Shown one piece after another: positions 35,341 to 46,200 of a DNA stretch of 64,000 nucleotides (positions are counted from its first letter, which is position 1; the number at the start of each line of letters is the position of its first letter). Made by a program: the position numbers and the translations under genes. Source of the DNA: Atriophallophorus winterbourni (taxonomy: Eukaryota > Platyhelminthes > Trematoda > Plagiorchiida > Microphallidae); NCBI GenBank assembly GCA_013407085.1, contig JACCGJ010003207.1, positions 39,803 to 103,802 on the forward strand. The letters are read 5' to 3'. Under the pieces are notes generated by a model. The model had not been told where the DNA came from, made no database searches, and was given only the letters and a program-made list of their open reading frames with translations.

Positions 35341-35819
35341 ACGGGATTACTATACGGCCATGAGTTCTTCGCTACTGACTCTAAACCATGATGGATCGTT
35401 TTTATATCGTTGTATGTTGTAAAATGTATGCATATACGATAAAATACATTTGATTCTAAGGTTATGCCCGAACTCAGGAGTTTTTGTGTTAGAAATAATA
35501 GTTAGCTTAACAACATACCACAGGATGACAAGTTATGTGGAGTAATACGTAAAACCTTCAGAGGGTTGACAAGGGACAGTCACAAAGCGTATGGTTCGTC
35601 GTCATTGATCTAAGAAGTGAAAACCAAAACCCGATTCTGCGCGTATGGTTTCTTTCAACAAATTCTAACCAAAGACAAATTACGGCGAATATCCAATCGA
35701 AAATGTGGGATGTTCAAAGCCCTTGAATGTTTTTGCGTTCAAGTAGGATTCTAAGGCTTTAGTAACCGTATGAGGGAATGAATTTTTGTGTTCATAATAA
35801 AGAAGAAGAAGAAGAAATT

Positions 35820-37060
35820 GGCTTTATTCATATAAACGAATTTTCAGCAGTTACAAAAATTTCACCAAATAATTTAAAACAAATTGACCGACAGGTCCCG
35901 ATATCAATTTGTCGAATGAACGATGTTTCTTTTCCGTCTTGATTGATAATTTCCACATGTGATCCAGTTTATTAACAGATGGTGTAACCAAAAGTTTTGA
36001 GACAATAGTGTCACAACAATTCCCGGTATCTCGTAATTCGTTCAAAGTTGCGCGTCGAAAATTGGCCTTAGTTGATACGAAAAAATGATGCATTTCGCCC
36101 ACAGCTAGCGTTGAAATTTAATGAAAAATGTTGAAAAAACCTGCGGAGAAATTAATTTTATGCACGGCCGATTTGATGGCCCCGCTTAAATATTAACTGA
36201 CAATAAAAGTTAACTCGGCATTCGTCATTGGGAAATCAGGTAGTGTGCGTTTGGACATTCGCAATTGAAAAGACAAATTCTTGTAACATAAGACCAACTT
36301 GGTTGCGCGATGATTAATGCTCTCGAGGAGTTCAAAATCCTTCGTCAGTCATGGTACCCGATCTTGGGTTGAAGATTCCATAACAAGACGCATGTGTGTA
36401 TTTAGTTATCGGGATAAGTTTTTCAACGTGAAATTCCTAAATGTCATATTTAGCAGACTCAGCATACAACCTTGTTTTATTCTACACTATGGCAATGCTA
36501 TCCTGGATTAACATGATATCCAAACACCCAGAACATTTTCTGTGATAGTCCAGACTCGATCTTGCATGCCAAACTTATGAGCGGAGATTTTCCAAGCAGC
36601 GACATGTTAAATTGTTTCCGAGTTAAAGGTCAACTCATTTGTTCGTGACCAACTGTATAATTTGCGCATATCCCGCTGTGGTACCAAAAAGACGTAAATT
36701 GACCTAAGATGCTTCAATACTTTAATATTATCAACAGAGTATAAATTACAAACGATATCTTCCATTACATCATTCATATGCATCAAAACGCTAAGAGGTC
36801 TAAGCCCCGAGCCTTATGGAACCTAACTCATAACATTTGTTCTTCTAGAAAGGATGCCAGACACGCGAATTAGGACGTCTCTCTCAGTAAGATAGTCCCT
36901 GATCCAATCAAGCAACATTCCCGTTATGCCATGACCTTCAGGCAAACAGCACACAACCGGTTGTTGGGATACCAAATGTGATGTGGAAAAACAAATGAAT
37001 CGCCAGAACTTCTACAATCCCGTTCAACTCTTTTTCAGAAGAATATATATTTCAGCATAC
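35820..37060 (-). pseudogene. Decayed CR1-like LINE, RT and C-terminus
   Basis: The minus strand near 36.94-36.83 kb reads GHGITGMLLDWIRDYLTERD, then VLIRVSGILSRR, then a stop-broken VP.GSGLRPLSVLMHMND (the SGVPQGSVLGPLLFLMYVND motif). The C-terminal frame at 36102-35851 reads FFVSTKANFRRATLNEL and LLVTPSVNKLDHMW. A (GAA)n run at 35801-35817 may be its tail. Not functional. Confidence 0.65.
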
Positions 37061-37629
37061 CTTGTTTTATGAATTCGCTCTTGTGTTTATAAAAGGACGA
37101 TTGAACTTCGCATCTTCAATTTGCTTCGTTCCAAACATAAATCGAACACAATTATTTCATAGACCGGAAATACAAAGCGCGTGTCACGTATACGATCATT
37201 TCGCATACTATAACAGAGGTGAACTAAAAAAGCACCCACGTTCCATCTAGTGTAAAAAAATCAGCCATAAAACAGGACTTTATTATAATTGGCAAAGTCA
37301 CTCCGAACGCGCAAATAAATCAATGAAAAATTCAAGCGACCAATAATCAATAATTGATTCCAATAGACCGTCAGACAGAAAAAAGCACCGAAATCAGATC
37401 ACATGCATAGAGATTTCGAGGGGGGAAATTACGAGAACAGAATTGACTGCAAATTAGTAAGTAGTCGGTTTAAAAGAAAAAAAATAAAAGTCAAATCACA
37501 TGTCTACATTCTCCGGGTCCGCAAGCATAGCGAAACACGAATATCAGTGAAAGAGTGCAAAAACAATTTCAGATTTTTTACAATGAAAGCCATCAATCAA
37601 AATGGGAAGCAGACCAACGGGGTCTGGAG

Positions 37630-39956
37630 TTACAAGCCAGTCAGACAGGCTTTTATGAGGCATCTTCGGTGTCTGTTGGCAGAAATGATGGGATTTAGGG
37701 TAGGATAATCTGTGGGCGGAAAAATCGCAGAAAAGGGTGAACGGCGCTTGCATTCAGAGATTCGACAGGTGGGGGGGTCATCACATTTTATTATTGCGTT
37801 GGAGATGCACGTTTCATTAAGATCCGGGTTGCGTCTCGTCTGAAACATTCATAATGAGTATGGTTAAGCATTGAGATTTGTTCCATATGTATGTAGCACA
37901 AAATGCGATCAACCACATCAATGTAGAAGTTGAATAAAGGTAATGCAATTATATAACGACCATGGCCGGACATTAAAGACTGGTTTAAAAGCGGAAAAAC
38001 GTCCATTTACCTCGTCAACATAATCGGTGAGAAGTGGAATGTTTTGTAAGCGAAGTGCAACTTGGAAACCATTGTTTGGACAGAATGTAAACGTGTGGAA
38101 GGAAATTTGAATACCATAGCCGAAGGCGTTTACACCCAAGGCGGTCTACAACCGAGATGCTATCAGACCGAATTCATTTTTGTATGCCGGTTTTAATTTT
38201 AATGTTGTCTACATTTCTTGCACGGTTTTAAGGCTTAAGCTTTACCGAAAAGTGTCCGTTTGTTGAGAGCACATTGTAGGATCGGCTGTGCGTAAATTTA
38301 TCAAAAATGTGTTCCTGTCAGATGAAGCTTATAGACAATCACGCGTTTGTTGTTTAACCATGTGAGTGAAAAGAGTAAACAGTCTCGGCATATCCCAACT
38401 GCAGCATACATCCATATTAATCAACACACTTTGTTAGCGTTGTTGTTGGCCTCCTTCGGTCGATGTCGACCATGGATGTACATCACAATCGCTTGATGGT
38501 TTCATGCTTTGAGGATTACTAAACAATCCGATTCTGAAGTGACAATCTCTTCCGTAGCGCTCACAGCGATAAGCAGTACTCGGTCGATCAGCGTCAGATG
38601 CACGCCGGCGGCGGGTTCTGCGCCAAGCAGCCAAGAGCAGTATCTACTCCTCCCCAGCTTTCGGAAGACGCCTTCAAAGTAAGCGGTCAAATGCAAGTTC
38701 TCCTTAACTCGAATGGTCAATGACTAGGTCTTTCATGTCTCTTTTGCAAACGTCTTCGTAATGCAAGTGCGGTCTGCCCAATGGTCGAATTCCTAATTTC
38801 AACTCACCATGGAGTAGATCTTTCGGAATACGACCATTTTCCATTCTGTACACGTGACCAAGCCAGCGTTGACGGCGCTGTCATAGTAAGGTGAACATGC
38901 TATATAGACCAGCTTTAGATAGCACTCCAACATTCGTTATTTTGTCCATCCACGACATGTTAAAGATACGGCAGATGTTTCTTAAATGGAAAGCATTCAG
39001 ATTCTGGGGGTGTCTTCGTGGATGGTTTAGGTCTCGCTGTCGTGAAGTAAAGTATTTAGAACGCACGTGTTATATACCATCATCTTTGTTTTACAGTCAA
39101 CTTGCGGTAGCCCCAGACACGAGATGCTCAAACAAGATTAGAAGGCAGCCGCTCTGCCAATCCGATTATCAATCTTCGTGTCTAGCTAGAGGTTATCCTC
39201 GATGGTTGAACCAAGATATGTGAAATGACGTACTGGTTCAAGCTGACAGTTTCCAACAGTGATGATTGGTGGCGATACAGTCCCTTGACCAAGGACTTTA
39301 ATCTTGCTCATGCTGATTTGTAGCCCAAAGTCCTTGCATGCCTACGAAAATCAGTACATTATCGCTGTGTAGCTGCTTTTATTTGTGAGCAATAAAGGCT
39401 GCATCGTCTGCAAACAGCAGGTCACGGATTAGCACATCCCGTACCTTGGTTTGTGCTCTCAGTCGGTTCAGATTAAAAGGCTCATTACATAAAGTTGAGT
39501 TGTCCGGTAGATGTATCTATCTTAATATACGTTATGGTGTAACCGTACTTTTGATCTATTCTCAAATTACGTTCCATAATATAGCGAACTACAATTCACT
39601 ATTGCTACGGATAAATGTAAGGTCCAATAGGTGATCCGTGTGGAATTTCATTCTCCATGAATATTCACACACACCTAGCCTTTTACCATGTGATTGTGGG
39701 TGGGTGTCGCTTTGACACATATTACGTCGCCTAGAATGGTTCCAATGAGACTCGATCTTTTACGTCTCCGAATTTGACACGGGATCGATAAATTTCGCGA
39801 ATGAACCACATTAAAGCTGAGTTCTCGATTACTCGCTAAGATGAGCCGCGTGCCAGCGAGGATGATAATACCTGACGCTATCGATCCCCATAATACTTGC
39901 TGCAACTTTCTATTCATTCGGGTAGACACACCGTGTAGAAATACTTCCTTCGTCAT
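37630..39956 (-). CDS. Candidate three-exon gene, small membrane-anchored Cys-rich protein
   Basis: Tentative model of 191 residues. Exon 39956-39726 starts with ATG after tttcaaa and encodes a 20-residue N-terminal segment, a hydrophobic anchor (VLWGSIASGIIILAGTRLIL, residues 21-40) and a basic RRRKR stretch. Exon 38145-38011 (acceptor ggttgtag, donor GTAAAT) encodes GVNAFGYGIQISFHTFTFCP. Exon 37839-37630 (acceptor gaatgtttcag) encodes NETC, DDPPTCRISECKRRSP and a Cys-containing end, then TAA. All junctions are phase 0. Topology would be type II or secreted. No family recognised. The large intron holds an F1 LINE remnant. The first donor (GAC then GTAATA) is weak, so exon 1 may belong elsewhere. 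A candidate AATAAA lies at 37284-37279. Confidence 0.35.
38434..39470 (-). mobile_element. F1 LINE, RT C-terminal half with (CAA)n tail
   Basis: Minus-strand copy: a degenerate catalytic region DDAAFIAHK near 39.38 kb, a TYLG-like part near 39.2 kb, the frame 39066-38881 (LRNICRIFNMSWMDKITNVG), VYRMENGRIPKDL near 38.84 kb, and the zinc-finger-like end CERYGRDCHFRIGLF near 38.52-38.57 kb. The tail at 38438-38450 reads gttgttgttggcc on the plus strand. It occupies the intron of the tentative gene at 37.6-40.0 kb. Confidence 0.8.
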
Positions 39957-40827
39957 TTTGAAAATCCCACCAGTTATTTCTTACGGTGAAAGTGTTAGCT
40001 CGATAAGTTCATCTCAAGGTTGCAGCGATTGATGGGCTTAGCTTTGTCCCCGGTTGCAAATGAGGATTTATCCTCGACTGTAAAAAAAATTGGGTTTAGC
40101 ACAATGTTAGAACGACATTTGAAGGTCAGTTCACTGCCAGGACGAGTGGTAACAACTACCAAACCAGTCGTGTGCTTCCGTTATGTTTTCCAAACGTCCT
40201 ATACTACTCATCTAAAGATTCTGACTTTAATCATTAATAATTTCGTGTTTTTGGACAGATGTTTGATTCAATCAATCACTATCAACCGCCTAGACCGACA
40301 TAGCAACTATTATGAACGAGTTTGTAATATTTGTAATGAGTTTTCGTCCTTTGTCAAAGCACTAGAAAAGAATTACAGAATTTGTTTCAGAATTTCAAGT
40401 TTTTCATTTTTAGCGGATGTATTTTCTTAAACTGTGAATAATTTCGTTCCGAATTCACAATATGAACAACTACGGGGATTTGAAAACCTTCCGACAATCT
40501 CATGCACAAATCTCGCAATCCTTCGTTCACTTTTAGCACAGAAATGCTGATTATCGATTCTTTGCCAGCTATACTGAACCAAATTATCCCATCTCTCCTT
40601 ACGCGATATTCCAGATCTTCTATCGATCCGAAATCCGTTTTCCCTAATCTGGCACAGATTAGGGGTTCCCACTCGTTGATAAACAAGGTGAACTGAATAT
40701 ATGGAACACGTTACGCACTGGCGTCTAGACAAGGGAAATTTTCCGACAACCAGTTCCCCGTGGATCGATATTTTCCCATGGGCGTGAAAAACTCGTCTGC
40801 AATCGGTTACTTACCATTTACAGCAGT
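39957..40827. other. Unassigned stretch with open frames on both strands
   Basis: A 136-codon plus-strand frame (40020-40430) and two overlapping minus-strand frames (about 100 codons, 40387-40732) are present. None resembles a known domain or is bounded by a convincing splice pair, so none is called a gene. Confidence 0.35.
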
Positions 40828-42699
40828 CTATTTGACTTTTTCCGTTTTGAACCGAGGACGTTTGGGTTTGGATTCCTTGGTTTTGTCGGTAGATTTTTTC
40901 TTCCGTTTTAACAACCAATTATGAGGATCGCGATATCGATTTTCTTTATCATCTGACAAGGTTGACAATTTGTAATTAAAGTGAAGTCGCTACGTGGTCA
41001 AATTGAAGATTAATAATCAAGTAGATTAGCTCGTGTGATCACATAAAAAGCACACATAAAAATCGTTCCATTTGTTAAAACGAAGCTACAAAGTATTTTT
41101 CAAAAGCACTTGACCTTGACAGAGTAAAGCGATTAGAATAGTTAATATGTGAGAGATAATAAAAAAATCAATAAGCACGCGAGGTTGAAATGAATGCAGT
41201 ATTTAGGAATCGGGTGTTTGAAATGTGATTCATACTTTCAGTCTTGCATCAAATGCCATGCAATGTCTATGATTTGGTATAAAAAAACAAATCAGCATTA
41301 TTAACCATCAAATTTGTTATTTGATATGACAGACTTCGTCAAACATAATTGGCGACTACACAGGAAAACTATGCCCAGTGACGTCAGAATAAGCACATAA
41401 AACGCAGCCTTAGAAACACAAGCCGAATCATTGCCGTGCAAAGATACTGAAAACTCAAACTCAAAAGACGGTTCAAATAACCACAAAGGTCGGGCTCTCA
41501 GGGGATCGGACCAATAGACACCATCCATACATCATCGTTACATACCAAAACCAGTATTAATTGTGTATTTACTAATACGCAGTGTTTGTGGAACAAAATA
41601 CTGTGTTGGTCACAGTTTACTGAAATCCCTTAGTGGTTCCTTCTTACACACATCTGGAAAACAAATTAAGCAAACATATATAAAAATGTCCTCCCTTCAT
41701 GTCACAATTAAAATTACTTTTACTCCTCCTTTGAAGCACATGGACGCAAACATTAAAGTACGATTTGTATAAGTTTCATATGTATATCCTATGTCATTTG
41801 CTTTTCGCATCATAAATCTTGAATTTTATAGAGCCCCGGTTGTGACCAAGATTGATCGTGCACGAGTCTAAGGTTGGTTGTGACAAACCTACATATTAGC
41901 GACGAATATATTGCGTTGCTCACATCCTCATCCCTTACTTACTTACTACTTATTAGCGACTTCAAATTTAAAGCTGTATTAATTATTCAAACACACACCA
42001 CAGCAGAGTTAGTTCTGTTTGCACTCATCAGATACGAGCAGTACGATCAGGATTTGCGTGCCTTGAAACAGTGGAGGAATGGTAAACACGTTGTTGAGCT
42101 TGCACGTCAGTGTTGGATAAGGTTGTCACGACTAATATGTTCAAGCTCATATGCATGAACACGTGGTGATGGGCCTAAACCCATGGTCGTGAACAAAGCT
42201 TTTCGTTTGCGTGCATCATCATCAAACAGCGTACATCACACACACAAACAGCCACGACCGGCTTCCTGCTGTTTGCACTCATCAGGTAGAGACATTACGA
42301 TCACGATCTACATGATTTGAAATAGCGCAAAGTGGTGACCGAGATGTGAACACTGTTTTAAGGCTTGCTAAAGCTAAGCATTCGGACTGATAGTGGAATA
42401 AACAAAGTACATGAGTGTCATACTATATAGGTTGAATCGTGGTTTTTTTAATCCTCAACAGCATCACTGCAATCACCAAAAAAAGGTTTTGACGACAAGG
42501 CAGATCACCTGATATCAATTTGAGTCGGGTTACATGGTCAGTATGTGTTGATATGGATGAGATATGTGTGCTTGTGCGTTAAATAGAGTGCAAAAATCAC
42601 TTAGAAAACTAATGATATCTCTAATGATGATCAAATCGAGTGGTCGAAAAAAGTGAAAATTTACCGCTTTTCACCCTTACGGAGCTCACTGAAACTCAT
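40828..42699 (-). CDS. Candidate small Lys-rich protein (two exons)
   Basis: The terminal exon 40962-40828 (acceptor ccttgtcag) encodes DKENRYRDPHNWLLKRKKKS, then a Lys/Pro-rich end PKRPRFKTEKVK and TAG. Its amino-acid make-up is unlike the AT-rich noise around it. A candidate first exon, 42699-42681, reads ATG then SFSEL and ends at a GTAAGG donor in the matching phase, giving a 47-residue product; further exons may be missed. An alternative acceptor at 40989 would extend the exon in phase 0. Such a basic end would suit a nucleic-acid-binding or nucleolar protein, but that is only inference. The intron contains two hammerhead repeats in the sense orientation. Confidence 0.35.
42001..42037 (-). 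ncRNA. Hammerhead ribozyme motif, decayed
   Basis: CUGAUGAG and the 5' side and loop of stem II (GUGC AAACA) survive. The 3' side is mutated and the GAAA box reads AACUAAC, so self-cleavage is not expected. Confidence 0.55.
42251..42291 (-). ncRNA. Hammerhead ribozyme motif, damaged
   Basis: CUGAUGA, GUGC-AAACA-GCA and the CCGGUC/GUGG cleavage region remain. The closing pair of stem II is lost (C to G) and GAAA has become GAAG. Probably inactive. Confidence 0.6.
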
Positions 42700-42836
42700 C
42701 TCAATGTCTCCTTAAGATGAGGGCAAACAATTATAAACCGGAGTAAATGCGATCGGTGCAACACAGAACTTTGAAGTGCAAGTGACTTAAGCCCGATCAG
42801 TAAACTTGTGTTTATAAACCAAATATGATTAGCATC

Positions 42837-43102
42837 ATGCAAAGAAATTTGAGTGGAATCAGTTAGAGTAGTATTTGGGTAACGTTTCACTTCTGACACA
42901 GAAGCTTCGTCAGACCAAGGGTGATAGTCAGGACAGGGAACATGATTTAGTAGTAGTCAACCCACCACCACTGATTTGACCTTACCGCTAAACAGCCTAT
43001 AGTACGCCTACGCTGTGTCACGTCTCGTGGGAATGACCAGGATCAGTGGACGATTTTCATCACAGTGCGTATCCACGTCAATCTGATACAAGTGAACACG
43101 GT
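42837..43102. repeat. Fold-back (MITE-like) element, truncated copy
   Basis: One about 90-bp arm (gcaaagaaatttgagtgg to ccaagggtgatagtcagg) plus the inner region, the latter inverted relative to 56596-56770. The second arm is missing. Confidence 0.7.
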
Positions 43103-43207
43103 GGTTCACATGCGTAAAAGTACATAACTAACGGGGTTAAGGTTAACCTATTTTTGAAGAATAACAATAATCTAATGAACTAGTAGGTGAATAATAACTA
43201 TTTACCG

Positions 43208-46200
43208 TCACAGCAGTGCCGAGCGCCAGATTTTGGAGATTTCTACCCCATCCACCTTATTGACTGTCAGTCGACCTGCCTTCGCAATTTCGACCGCCTC
43301 CGCATGTAGGCGTTCGCTATACGCATTATACGCATTATGAATACACGATCGGTCCCAAACATATTCCAGTCGATTGATGATTAGCACCATTTTTCAGCCA
43401 CAAACGGTGCAGAATATGTAATTTTTTGGAAAAATAATAATTTCCAGTGGAAACCGCCTAGTTGTATCCCATGGGTGTTGTTTAACGTCGCATCGCCTTG
43501 TGTGTGTGGTCTGCACGACACGCACGCGTGCAAGTTAACGATCGTCTTGACCACGTGACGAATGGTCGATTTTGAAATGGGTCACATGACCCTCAGTGTT
43601 TAACTATTGTATCGTATGGTAGAGTGCGGTGGATCGAAAATTACATGACATTAATGCAATGATTGACGGACACAAACCTGTCATCAATGTTGTTGATCAG
43701 CGCACGCGTCTTGCCTAAACAATTCAGAAATTATTCCACTTTGCAAAGTATTATAAATTAATGTCAACAGCTGCTAATCAACATGCAATAGAGCGAGTTT
43801 ATCGAGATGAAACATGCTCGTCTGACTAAATTTTGTGATTTCGATTTCATGCGACCACACTTAAAGCCTAAGAATGGTCAAAAATCGATGATGAATCATA
43901 ATCAGCAATTTTGATGTATTTTAAGGAAAGATTTCGCCCAGGTCTATTAACTATGAAATGAAGTCATGCATTTGTACGGAGAGAAATAAACAAATATCAA
44001 TTTAATTCAAACTACGTAATTGAAGATTCAATGATTCAATGAATTGAAACAGATCAGATAAGCGGCCAAGAAGTTAGCAAAACCATCATGCGATTTAGGA
44101 CCAATTAGTTAGCAAACTGAGATTAACTAAACTGTTATACACAATTGGTCACCCGTTCAAGCTACTTACGGCTTTTCGAACGTCTCGAAAACAATGCTCG
44201 TATTTTGGCTAAAACAAATGTTGATAGATTTACAAACAAAATACACTTTTTGTCTAAAATAAGGCTGTTGGAATAACATTATTGGTATGTTTCTATGGAC
44301 AGATGGATGGAATCGTGATTAAATATTGTTGTTATCAAGTTATACCTCGTGTGGTATGTAAAGTTGAGTGTAAGAGTGTCACCGTGGTAGGTTCAGAAAA
44401 TATATGTGACATTTATACTTATCCATATGATAACGCCAGATAATATGTCACCTCTTCTGTCAAAAATCACGCAGTAGGAACAACGGGTTGGTTTTGAAAT
44501 CAACCATCATCGCTTCAATGATATTGGCCCAATCTCGCTTTAAAATTATAGCCTGACATTAGGTGTACCTTCAGATAACGACACTTAATCACAGTAACGG
44601 CAACATTTCAGTGATTTTTTACCATATTGAGGTTGATCGATACCTTTTTAAAAGAAAAATATGATGGCCATCACCATACGTCATCAGTGTGATCAAAGGA
44701 GAATCTGAGTGATCATATCGTCATGTACGGATCGCGTTGTGCACAATTTATTCGTTTAGGTTATTTTGTCATGAACTGCAGTAAGAATGTCGCAAGCCTA
44801 AAGCTGAAGAGCAATGTTTGTTTGGTCTTCTTGAAATTGTAGGGTTTAAGAAACCAAAAGCTAAACTGACAACACAATTGCCTTCTTGATTCAATCCACA
44901 TAGGTTTACCAATAGGTGATTTAACTTCAACAGCTTAAGCACATCATAGCCCTTCGTCTAAAGTATGTGCCAATGTAATTAAATGAACCTGATTCAGAAT
45001 TGAAAGACTACATTTAAACATCAAAAATACAATTATACTTCATTGCCCGTCAATGTGATAAAAATCTATGTAGATGGCATCGCAACAAAAAATGAAATAT
45101 ACGTACCCAACGAGATCACACTACTCTCCTCTTCAGCATTCATCCGAGCGAGACTATCTGATCGTTGGGAGAGCTGCGAAATCAAAGTTCTCCTCGATTC
45201 GCCAATTGGCCATTCTGGTTCCTCGGTCGGTAAAGCATTGTCATCCATGTACGGAACATCGTAGACGGCATTTTTGCTGCCACGGAAACTTGGAATCTTG
45301 GTAGGGGTAAGAGCATCTGGGAATAAGTAGTCATCATTTACAAATACACATCCAGAAGGGGGATATTCGAGCGTACTCCACGGTCTCCGCTTGCCAGAAT
45401 CGCCAGTTCCTCTGCGGCGAACATCGATGGTGTTCGCATAATCGGAAAGAATCGGAGTAATTCTAATGCCGGTCGGGAATGAAGGAATTTCTGGTGGTTG
45501 ATCAGAAATCTCGGTGTCCATTGCTTCGTTTGATAATCGATGTGCCGAATCTTGTCCGTGCCACGTTTGCCTAGTGCTCAAGTCCTTTTGAGCAGGCAAC
45601 ACTTGTGGTTCAACCGACAAATCACCTTCTTTCTGTTGTTTTTTCTTCACTCGCCGCTTTGCCTTGCGTTGCCTAGGTTTTTCCGGTGAAATTATGGGTT
45701 CCTGTAGATTTTCATCATCTTCCGGTGAGGAAATAGGTCGATATTTATGAGACCGGGGGCGAAGTGAATCGAAGAAACGAGAAATTTTATGTCCTGGTCG
45801 TGTTGGAGATTCTAAGGTCGTGTGTGCAGAAACCACTGGACTGACTATGGTTGAAGGACATCCGGAATCAGGGAATGCATCTGTCGAATCAGGAGATCTT
45901 GTGGTCGGGTCAGGATGTGATGAAGATGGAATATCGACAGAAAGATGGGTTGAAATATGGTGAGCATCGGAAGCTTTCAAACCGGTAGTGATGGAAGGAG
46001 ATGCAATATCACGTTGCAACGCTGAGCCAAAGGGAATTGGAGTGGATACAGGAGGACTTGCTGCAACCTTAATGACAGAGACTTCATCAACTACAGGTTC
46101 TGAAACAGATTCTTGAGGAGGAATGAAGCTGGAATCATATGAAAGCGAACCGAGGACGTTTAAATCATCAGATGAAAAAACAGACGTGTCACATATAGTG

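Larger units (their letters stand above)
41985..42345 (-). repeat. Tandem hammerhead repeat (two ribozyme positions 254 bp apart)
   Basis: Two CA-rich/ribozyme blocks, with ctcatcag at 42024-42031 and 42278-42285, flank the unit body (gaaacagtggaggaatggtaa, tgttggataaggttgtcacga). The same unit body is found at 63.05-63.37 and 60.97-61.09 kb. Confidence 0.75.

Noticed and set aside
41301..41528. A 75-codon minus-strand frame with a hydrophobic segment
   Set aside because: No splice signals compatible with neighbouring candidate exons and no recognisable family; chance frames of this length are common here.
43208..43390. A stand-alone 60-codon gene with a histone-fold-like (CENP-W/X-like) end
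   Set aside because: The 5' part is repeat-shared sequence, and the 3' part is better explained as the last AHNAK-like exon reached through in-phase splice sites; similarity to histone folds is weak.
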